Shown here piece by piece: positions 54,906-64,000 of a stretch of DNA of 64,000 nt. A model generated the notes under the pieces. It was not told the origin of the DNA. It did no database searches and saw only the letters and a list, made by a program, of their open reading frames with translations. The position numbers and the translations under genes are program-made. Numbering within the stretch: position 1 is the stretch's first letter; every line of letters starts with the position of its first letter. Origin of the DNA: Arbacia lixula (taxonomy: Eukaryota > Echinodermata > Echinoidea > Arbacioida > Arbaciidae); NCBI GenBank assembly GCA_963669155.1, contig OZ022589.1:2229475-2293474 (forward strand). Reading direction: 5' to 3'.

Positions 54906-55657
54906 ATAACTGTTCCTTCAGCAATAGAGCAAGTCATGCGTGTTCAACAGCAATGAAATTAACAATGGCAGCCATTGTGTATGTGCCTGGAGGGGAAGAT
55001 ATGTCAAAATTCATTTTTGGCAAACACGAAAGAAAGTGCTATATTTATAAATCCACTTGATTGCCTGACTTTTAACTCTTATTTGTGTAGGGTGTTGAAA
55101 TTGAAATAAAAAATAGTGGCTAATAATGATTTTGATAGATTACCTTATATGAATAATGCATTAACTTTTGATCACTTAAACTTGGAAGTACAATGACGCA
55201 CCATCCCGGGGGTGAAGAGGTGCGTCTTGCAAATGACAAGTGCATAAATGACTTTGGTATATTTCCAAATTCTGTCTGTTTGATTGAACTCAATCCAATA
55301 CAATTCTTTATTCATCAGATAAAAGCAAAATAAAGAATTGTCATAAACAATGAATTCTAGGTATCACCAGAAAGCTGATGGCTTTCAATTTACGATAAAG
55401 TGCAGTTAAAAATACAAATGAATGGAAGTACGAAGAACCTATACATACATGAAACACAAACACAAACAAAAATTCACTTAAAAAGAAATGATTAACAGCT
55501 GAGAAAATAAACTATAGAATTAACGATTTGTAAGAACGAAACTCATCTGCCTGAAAAAAAATATCAATGGATGAAGAAATACACATATATCCCATAGAGT
55601 AGCAGTTTGTCCAGCATATGAAGGGTTACAAAGCTTTTAAATGCTGTTTATGTCATG

Positions 55658-55885
55658 TACACTCCAGCTCAAAGGAATTGGCATAGGGAAAGGGAAAGGG
55701 AAGAAAGGGAAGGAGCCGCAGTCTTAAACCGAGGTATATTATGTCCAGTTCAGCCTGAAACATGATGCTCTGGCCTAAAAACCATCATGTTTCATGCTGA
55801 ACTGGACAAAATATACCGCGGTTTAAAACTGCGGCTCCTTCCCTTTTTTCCCTTTCCTATGCCAATTCCTTTGAGCTGTAGTGTA
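55658..55885. mobile_element. TA-ended palindromic element, family A, copy 4
   Basis: TACACTCCAGCTCAAAGGAA to CCTTTGAGCTGTAGTGTA. The left end carries ACTCC instead of ACTAC, as in copy 5. Confidence 0.85.
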
Positions 55886-56119
55886 TGTGGTCTTAGAAGT
55901 TAAAACACAAGACATTATCTCTAACTTGGTAGTAATTTGTTTATGCCATTCACCTGCATCTAATGATTCAGTTTCAATTGGTGGAATGCACTTTGAATGT
56001 ATTAGTTTTTGCAAACATTAGACAAGCTTTGGTGTTACCATTCGGAATGTATTGTTTGAATAACATGCATAAAATTTGCATACATGAACGTAAAGGAAAA
56101 GATGTATTAGGCTATAAAT

Positions 56120-56180
56120 GCCTATATAAATATATATAAATATATATATAAATATATATAAATATATATATAAATATAAA
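56120..56180. repeat. AT microsatellite (ATATATAA)n
   Basis: aatatatataaatatatat-type array, about 60 bp, followed by a partial copy of atgcctatata on either side. Confidence 0.9.
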
Positions 56181-57384
56181 TGCCTATATAATGCCTCACA
56201 GCCTCAGGATGAATACTGCATATATAAATGTACATGTATGTACAATGTACTGGTAACAAAATATTGTTCATTGCTGTTTAAAGGTTCCCCCGTTGCCATA
56301 AAAAGAACATGGAATCATACCAGTATGAATAGCTTAGCTGCACTTCACATCACAGGCACCATATGGTTGTCTTAAATGAAAGCTGCATTGGCATACATAC
56401 AGTGTACACTATTGCATTAGTTGCAATTTACATGCTCAATATACCGCATACTTTTATCGTACATTGCATTGTTTTACAACACAAGGTGTTGGTTGCTGAG
56501 TTGGTCATTTTCCATGCTGCTAGTACCAGATAGATCTTTGCAGCATCCACTCATGTGTAAGTTATCATACATGTACTTCAATTAATTTGTATAATTTCTT
56601 ACATGGACTGTACATATGTTTACAATGTTTAATGCAAGTGTTAAATGCAACATGTTCCAAAAAGACTTTGCCTGTATGTATTTAACAGAGTTCCATTGTT
56701 TTTCATGCTATCAGTAACATATAGCACTTTGCAGCGTCTACTAGGTATTATATTTGAATTAAAATTTTAGATTTATTTAATGTCTCCCATTGCTTAAAGA
56801 AAGAGGGATAGTACAATTTGGGAAGAAATCAATAACAGATGTACAATTGTGGGTTATGGAGGGTATGACAGGTGTTGAATACAACCATATGTGAATGGCT
56901 TGGCCTAAAAAGGATTTATATTATTCTATTGCAATATGTTATTTTCTAATGAGTTTCTATTGTTACGTAAGGGGCGCTTTGATGCATTGTAGGGGCTCAA
57001 TCAGCTTGAGTTATTGTGTGATTTCCCAGAAATTTAGTCCTTTTTCCCCTCAACATGTGCAGTGTTGACTTGATTGACCACATTTATCATGTATGCAATT
57101 TTTATTTATGTTGTTTAAACAATACATGTTACTATCGGTAAACCAAATGCCTGTGAGTTGTCTGAGGTTTGTCCGAGTAGCAACAACTTACAGATTCAAC
57201 GTGCACTACCCATTGAAACTGAACGATGAAATACAGATCAGTGAAGGTTATGATGCATTAGAATATGCAGTTAGGGGGAGAGTCGCGAATACATAATGAA
57301 AATGGCATATTATGCATGTTCATGGTTTACAGCTCTAATTTTATGCAATTCGTGTTTTGTCCTACAAAAGTATGCATATTTATG

Positions 57385-57587
57385 TACACTCCAGCTCAAA
57401 GGAATTGGCATAGGGAAAGGGAAAGGGAAGGGGCCTCAGTTTTAAACTGCGGTATATTTGGTCCAGTTCAGCATGAAACATGATGTTTTTTAGGCTAAAA
57501 CATCGTGTTTCATGCTGAACTGGACAAAAACTGCGGCTCCTTCCCCTTTTCCCTTTCCCTATGCCAATTCCTTTGAGCTGTAGTGTA
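57385..57587. mobile_element. TA-ended palindromic element, family A, copy 5
   Basis: TACACTCCAGCTCAAAGGAA to CCTTTGAGCTGTAGTGTA; the right arm has lost the GGTTTAA segment before ACTGCGGCTCC. Confidence 0.85.
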
Positions 57588-59217
57588 CGTATGTAGTTTG
57601 CACTGTGCTTGTTCAATGTTGGCTGTATGTGACTCATTCCATGCTCATTGGCAGGCTATCACATCATTCAACTAACAGCTTTTATTGACACTAACAGAGA
57701 TCATCTGATATGGTGAATGAATGCTAAATTAAATTACCTGTAATTTATCTACTGATACAATACAATGACAACATCTGATTGTTTTATGTGGTGAGAGAAT
57801 CTTTTACCAGTAATTATATATGATACATGTGCATGACTTCTAAGTATGCACCATACTTGTATTGGAACAAACCTACTATCTATATTCAGGTTCAGATTCA
57901 TTTTTATTGGTCCATGAGGAATTTCAATATACAACTTACCAATGTACATTTATAAAAAATGGTAATTTTTTATTAACTAAGACCTCTTTTTAACAGTTTC
58001 ATCATACTACAACTCTACTTATTGAAACTTAAAACCTTCAATATAACTAACATGATAAGAAAACTTTCCACTGCTAGTGTGAAAGATACTATTATTTTTC
58101 TTTGACAACCCTTTGACTGAACCCCTTGTAAAAAAATGACCAATAGTTTTCATCATACTGTTAGTACTAGCTGTATTAATGTTGTATTGAGATTGGACTC
58201 TTTACAGTGGGGTCATTCCATGGGATTGGGGTAAAGTTTTCATACAATGTCCATGTAGCGGAGGTATCAACCTTTGCAGTTCACCATGAAAATCAATTCA
58301 GATGTGGTGAAGTTTTGAGCTGTCAGTTAAAAATTGCTCTTTTTTCTCAGTAATAGACGTTAAGATTGGAAATCTTTTATGGATTTCAAGCATCAGGCAT
58401 ACAAAAATCTAATACCACCGTTACATGGACATCATATATTGTTTTTACATGGACAAGAAATTTTCATACTAGTATGTCAAATTGCAATATGCCATGGTCT
58501 TTGAGAAATAATACTGGATAGGACCCCATTTTTTGTTCATGCCATTATTGGACTATATTTGCCTGGTTTGAAAAAGATATGGATTTGGAGTTCTGTTATG
58601 TCACAAAAAATTGCCCCAACCCTGTGGAATGACCCAGTGCCAATGTTGCATTTTTGCACACACAATACACAGAGATCCCATAGGGCAGCAGTTTACATGG
58701 CTCACAGAGGGTTAAAAACTCCCACTTGAATGCAGCGACCTTACATGACCTGTCAACCTTAAACTGTAACCCAATAGAACTCCAGACACAACAACAATCC
58801 AGGGGAAACCCCCTTTCTAGGACCATTCCATTCCTCTTGCTGAGGCCTGCGTACATAGCCTGCCATTCAGGCTTTTGAACATTGTTAATTTGAATAAGCG
58901 AGTTCATAGTTGCAATGTGCACATGAGCAGATTATTACTGGTACGAATGACCTCAGACCAATTGTACCACTCACAGAGTAAAATGGAAATTCCATAGATA
59001 GTGGACCACGTTTAAACCCATTATAATGCAGATATGACAACAACGATTCAGCTCTGAGATGGTAGTAAAAGAACATTCCACCATATGTGCGCCTCTTTGT
59101 ATTGTTGGTATTGGCACACTATAAAATAACACACCTACGCAGCTTCATAATCAAATCCCTAGTCGTTCTTGATTCAGTGGAGTGTCCGACCATGATGTAA
59201 CTATGAACTGGCTTATT

Positions 59218-59825
59218 ACAGTCTCGTACTTACAAGATTAGTCACTCTCTCATTCTCCTTCTCCTTTTCCTCTCCACCCTGAAAGTTCAGAGAAGTGATT
59301 GAGAATGATTAATATAATGCAGCCAGACGCGTTTATTGAATATTGTAGTTTTTATTGAAAATGCTCAACAGCCTGGAGGCCAGGCTAGCATGCGCTGTAC
59401 ACGCATTACAGGAAGAACGCTAAAGATGCGTACATCAACATGAAAATGTTTCCGTCATGTGACCCTTTGTATTGAGGCGATGCTTGAAGTGAGTTGGGGA
59501 ACGGCAGGCTCTTCATTCTCAACAATAGCTACTGTAGCATGTTTCCACGTCCGTGATACGGTTCATGAAATTTATGAATCTGGCATGAAACATTTCCAAT
59601 AGCCTGGCTTCAAGTCTTTTGGACATTTCTAATCCAAACTGAGTTTAGTACTCGTAAGACTAGTTACTTTATCGTTCTCTTTTCTGAGTCTAATGCAAGC
59701 TGGAAAACATAGATTAAATTAATAATTGAATGAATGATTGAAATGAATGATTAGTCTACTGCAGCCAGACCCCGTCATTGAAAAGATTGCCTAGAAATTC
59801 CCAACAGCATGGAAGCTAGGCTACA
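59218..59825. repeat. Two copies of the ATGATTAGTCTACTGCAG dispersed repeat
   Basis: Copies at about 59218-59395 and 59640-59825 with agtactcgtaagactagtta and cagccagacnccgt-type words. They lie upstream of the putative exon at 60260. Confidence 0.5.
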
Positions 59826-60259
59826 TGGTAGCATTCATTCCAGCTTAGCATTTTGTACGTCCCTTCTACAGCACTCGGTAGAGATTGCCATGGCTGTGAA
59901 TATGACTGGGGTCTAATCTCACAAATATGACGCATACAAACGTACGTACAGCTGTAATTGCATCATGACCACCTGGATTCGTATACATAGTACTTGTAGG
60001 TAGCCACACGTAACTCACAGTTTCACGTTCTTCCAGACAAAGAGTTAACAAAGTACTTGGTTTGAGATGAATGCAAACTTTTAAACTTGAAATTGTGAGT
60101 TACATGTGGCTATCTCCACGTACGACATGTATGCTCTTGTTCCTGTTCAACACACATGTTCATGTGTCATGTACTGTGTGCTCATGTATAATGCTGCTTC
60201 AGGGATGACCAACTTATCAATGGACTCATCTGTCTCTCTCTTTCCTCTGTGTATCTCAG

Positions 60260-60335
60260 GAGCGACCGTTACTACTAGCAACCATGGGGGAGGATAATAC
60301 CGCAGACCCAAGGAGCAGACTGGAAGAGGAGCAGG
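60260..60335 (+). CDS. Probable first coding exon of an unrecognised plus-strand gene
   Basis: Acceptor tgtatctcag|GAGCG, then 24 nt and an ATG at 60284 in a near-ideal context (gcaaccATGG). Residues are MGEDNTADPRSRLEEEQ, then the phase-1 donor CAGG|gtaaga. The frame is also open back to the acceptor (ERPLLLAT), so the exon could be internal, but the start context favours a 5' UTR joined by splicing. Acidic and hydrophilic, with no family recognised. It joins in phase to the exon at 63469. Confidence 0.55.
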
Positions 60336-61673
60336 GTAAGATGCCAATCATGTATTGCCGCTATGTTAGGCATGCAGGCTTTGAACATTTTGTTATTTTC
60401 TGTTGACTTGTTTATTCATCATGTTCAACAATTTTTGTGTGTGTCAACAAAATTGCAGAAAGAAATGCAGCTGTTCCTAATTTTTTCAATTTTAGAGGCG
60501 AATTATTTCATTTCTTTTCTCCAATATCTACGGTATAATATCTTGTTCATTAACCCCTCCCCCTCCCCCATCACTCTTTGTCCCATTTTTGATGCAATTT
60601 ATGTACGTATTGTATATTGAGATCTAGTTCTTTGATACTCTTCGTCTAGCTTGTTGTGTCTGTCTGGGATAAAACTAATGAGGGGCCTGTACCATTCACT
60701 TAATTCCCACTCTTATAACATATATGGTTGATATCCTGCCCCTCCCTCCCCCTCCCCCTCCACCCCCCCCTCCCCCCCCCCCCCCCCCCACCCACTCATT
60801 GTCGTCTTAAAGTGAAGTGGGTTGACTGGGTTCTATAAGATATGTGTGGCCCTGCACTCTAGTCCCCCAACTCACAACCTGTGTTATCATGTCTTGCCGC
60901 TATGGCAGGCACTCCATTTTAACATAATTTTGTATTGATGAATAATTGCATTATCTTGTCTATTTGTCATGTTCATCCTTCCTCGTAAAGTAATGTGTGG
61001 CCTCATGGTGAAAATTGATATGGTGTAACACATCCTTAAAATTGATATACATCTTGTATGCAAATACAAAATCACTCTTTGTTGATTTTCCTATTAATTT
61101 TCCCAATTTTACCCATTTCCCATATTTCTTACACAGGTGATCCCGCCTCTAAAAAATGTACATGTTTGTATTTCACTTCTTCTTCTTAAGTATCACATTC
61201 ACAATCCTCATGTACATGTAATGCCCCAGTATCATGGACTCCATTCTATCTGTCTCTCATGCTGCCACATCTTCGTCAAATCACCTTCTTAAATTTATAG
61301 GGACATTACTTCTTTACTGTCATCACCAGTGTATTGTTTTCATCTGAAACTCAGTACTTATATCACAATTTTCATCTGTACATACTAGAATATGAATTCT
61401 TTACTCATCTGCCATATGTTCTGTGGTTCATTTGGGTTTACTCATGAATACAATGTCGACAAAATCTGGAAAAAAAATGTTCAGCCTGCTTTGCCCATAA
61501 ATGATTCAATCTGATCTTGTGTGGCATCGAACTGACAACAATAGATGCAAATGGCAAGACATGTTTTGCTTAAATACAATAAAACACACCTTTTGTGCTG
61601 TTGTTTCCTTAAGTAAGGTTACTGTAAGAACTTTGTCATTAGACAAATTAAACTGCCATGCACCTTTGTCTCG

Positions 61674-62158
61674 TTAAAGGGATAGTCAATCGAAATTACA
61701 TGTATTTTTGTTTCAATAAAAGCAGACACATGAAAGAAACATTAGTGAAGGTTTAATGAAAATCTGTCAAACGATAGGAAAGTTATGATCTTTTAAAGTT
61801 TTGATTTTGTGAGGTCATGTGCGAGGTGCTCTCCCATATGTTGTGTACAATTTTTTTTTGAAAAATGTGCATTTTCTCAAAAAGATATATAACCGTGTAC
61901 CTGTACATTTGATACATCAGTAGAAATATGTTTTTACACAAATACCTATACAAAAAACCTTCCGTTGTCAAAAACAGAATTTATGGAATTATTTTGTACA
62001 CAACACATGGGAAAGCACCTCGCATGTGACGTCACAAAATTTGAATTTCCAAAGATCATAACTTTGACAGATTTTCATCAAACCTTCACTCATGTGTTTC
62101 TTCCATATTTCTGCTTTTATTGAAACCAACTTATTTTCAGGGTAGACAATCCCTTTAA
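61674..62158. mobile_element. TTAA-flanked foldback element, family C
   Basis: TTAAAGGGATAGTCAATCG at the left and GGGTAGACAATCCCTTTAA at the right. It lies between the two putative exons of the plus-strand gene. Confidence 0.75.
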
Positions 62159-62858
62159 ATGATTTAATATGATAGGTGTGGCATTATACTAATATCAATT
62201 GATGGAAATGACAATACGTTTTGCTCAAAAACAATAAAAGACACTAAATGTGTTGTAGCTTCCTTTAGTAATTTTACTGTACAAGCTATGACATACCTGG
62301 TAATGCACCTGTGTCTCGTTGATACAAAGTGCTCTTGGATTTTGGGGATTCAGTTTACTGCAAGACATTTTACCTGTCATTTTTTTTGAAAACATATTTA
62401 CAGGCAAAGTTTTACCTATTCCCCTTAACACATTATTTTCAACAGTATGCCCATGAGCCATATTTTCACTTTTCTCAGTGCACATTAAACCAAACAAAAT
62501 GAGTGCCGTATTTTCACTTTTCCCTGTACATTTTATTGTTAATAATATGCCCATGCTTCACATCTGCCCTGTTCCTTGCACAATTACTTAAAACATTGTT
62601 CTCATCTGCCGTTTATCTCCTTTTCACATTACACATTGTTTAGAACCATCTACCCATGTTTAATATTTTCTGTATTCCCTGGTTTTCATTATTTTGAGCA
62701 ATTTGCCCATGCTTCATAGTTTCCCTTTTCCCAGGACACATCATTTTTAATACATTACTTATCTGTCAGCTTCCCTCTTTTCCCTGTATACATCGTTTTG
62801 AACAACATGCCCACACTTTGTATTTTCACTATTCCCTGCACACAATATCTTTTAATAC

Positions 62859-63233
62859 TTAAAGGGCATATACTATACTGGGAAGGCAAAAAAGCATTCA
62901 AAATGTAATTGTTAGCAATCTTCTTGTCAGTGGTCTTAAATTCATGTATTGTCTATTTTAGAGCCTTGCTGAAAGTTATTTTGCCCTCAAATGATCTACA
63001 TTTGGAGTAATGAGTGATTAAATCACAAATCCTCAAAATTTTCGGGCCGAACACTTTGAAGATTTAATCATTAATAATGAATTACTCCATATGTAGATCA
63101 TTTGAGGGCAAATAACTTTCAGCAAGCTTCTAAAATGGTCAATACATGAATTTAAGACCATTGGCAAGAAGATTGCTAACAATTACATTTTGAAGGCATT
63201 TTTTGCCTTCCCAATACAGTATACTCCCTTTAA
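62859..63233. mobile_element. TTAA-flanked foldback element, family B
   Basis: TTAAAGGGCATATACTATAC at the left, GTATACTCCCTTTAA at the right, and a TTCGGGCCGAA centre. It lies about 230 bp upstream of the putative exon at 63469. Confidence 0.8.
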
Positions 63234-63468
63234 CAGTTCCTATGCACATCACTTTAAAGTTTTCTATACTCCCTTTACACTTCATTTTCAGCAATATGCC
63301 CATATTTGGTATTTCACGATAGTTTCAAACAATATGCATGTCTCCTATTTTCCCTTTTACCTGTGCAAGTAGTTCTAATCATTCGTCACATTTTTCACTA
63401 TTCCCTGATCATACTGATATCACCAATATATGCCCATGTGTCATATTTCTCCTCTTTCATCTCTCTAG

Positions 63469-63555
63469 GTTCATCCTCAGTGTCTGTTCAGGGTCATGGT
63501 GGTGGTGATGCTGATGATGTAGTTATTTTACACCAGGGTCAAAGGTCAAGTCAAT
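63469..63555 (+). CDS. Probable second coding exon of the same gene; 3' edge uncertain
   Basis: Acceptor tttcatctctctag|GTTC with a long pyrimidine tract. Joined in phase 1 to the previous exon it reads GSSSVSVQGHGGG, DADDVVILHQGQ. Two donors are possible: CAAAG|gtcaag (end 63544) and TCAAT|gtgagt (end 63555); the frame stays open well past both. No domain recognised. The gene must continue beyond the window or through the acceptor-like site ccctacag near 63706. Confidence 0.45.
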
Positions 63556-63819
63556 GTGAGTCATTCTTGATGCCTTCACATGCAGAAAGGTCATTGACTT
63601 TGAAGCCAGAGTCAAATTCAGGCAACAGCAAAATTGTGTTTAAAGTTGCACAGCATTTTGTTACTTCTTTTTGTTTTCTTTCATTTTGTATTTTGAACCC
63701 TACAGGCAAACTGGGTAACTGGATGCCCTTCTAATCTTAAATAATTAACCTAAGATAAAATTGATGGCAGCTATAGTTCTAATCAAGAGCTCAATTAAGT
63801 TTGTCATGTTCTGATGTGT

Positions 63820-64000
63820 AAGGGGGATAGATCACCCTGAAATTATTTTGGTTTCAATAAAAGGAGACACATGAAAGAACCATATTAGTGAAGGTTTGAC
63901 GAAAATTGGTTATACATGTAGGAAAAGAGTTTTAAGTTATGTGATTTTTAAGTTTTTATTTTGTTACATCATTTGGGAGTTGCTCTCCCATATGTTGTTT
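63820..64000. mobile_element. Left half of a family C element, cut by the window end
   Basis: ggggatagatcaccctgaaa, tcaataaaaggagacacatg and a run up to ctcccatatgttg match family C; the right half would lie outside. Confidence 0.7.

Larger units (their letters stand above)
55886..59217. other. Mostly featureless spacer
   Basis: Contains the AT microsatellite, family A copy 5, and pieces of the TTCGCGAA family. Frames of up to 108 codons (58596-58922) show no domain. If the plus-strand gene has upstream non-coding exons they are not distinguishable here. Confidence 0.5.
60336..63468 (+). other. Putative intron 1 of the plus-strand gene
   Basis: Holds a C-rich tract (60735-60795), one family C and one family B element. 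Around 62300-63400 are repeated words of the form tgcccatg..tattttcact..ttccctg, at loose spacing. Nothing coding seen. Confidence 0.4.

Overview
The window is intron-rich, AT-rich animal nuclear DNA. Genes are split into short exons by large introns, there are no operons, and the intervening sequence is crowded with short transposon families, foldback repeats and minisatellites. The repeat style (pearl/Helentron-like elements carrying TTTGACC-type tandem cores and GGAC microsatellite tails, TTAA-flanked miniature elements, frequent ACATGTA words) suggests a marine invertebrate deuterostome, most likely an echinoderm. Species is not resolved from sequence alone.

The main gene fills the first 38 kb on the minus strand. 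Thirteen coding exons between 38381 (ATG) and 5787 (stop) join in a single open frame of 1536 nt. They encode a 511-residue Ste20-family kinase of the OXSR1/STK39 (OSR1/SPAK, fly Frayed, worm GCK-3) type. All catalytic motifs, the WNK-target T-loop threonine, the regulatory S-motif and the C-terminal RFXV-binding domain are present. Every exon join is in phase; eleven introns are GT-AG and intron 4 is GC-AG. Several introns have tandem arrays close to exon edges, and two arrays (beside exons 7 and 10) contain degenerate copies of the exon edge and its splice site.

On the plus strand at the right end, a 76-bp exon with an excellent start-codon context (60260-60335) joins in phase to an exon beginning at 63469. 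This is probably the 5' end of an unrecognised gene that continues beyond the window. At 53.7-54.9 kb on the minus strand are open-frame remnants that look like pieces of a non-LTR retrotransposon or a derived gene.

The rest is repeats. Three Helentron/pearl-like elements lie at 11.6-12.6, 13.48-13.74 and 14.5-16.0 kb. A hAT-like element (9.8-10.8 kb) is nested in an older repeat. A 4-bp-TSD inverted-repeat family has three copies. Four or five families of TTAA-flanked miniature elements are present, as is a near-perfect foldback family with TA ends in five copies. There is a 58-bp minisatellite of 26 units (39.8-41.3 kb). A 115-bp minisatellite (50.6-53.7 kb) contains a 637-bp inverted-repeat element twice in the same register, 1209 bp apart. 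A cluster of large palindromes occupies 48.06-49.15 kb, and a CpG-rich block sits at 35.5-37.6 kb. No tRNA, rRNA or CRISPR was recognised.
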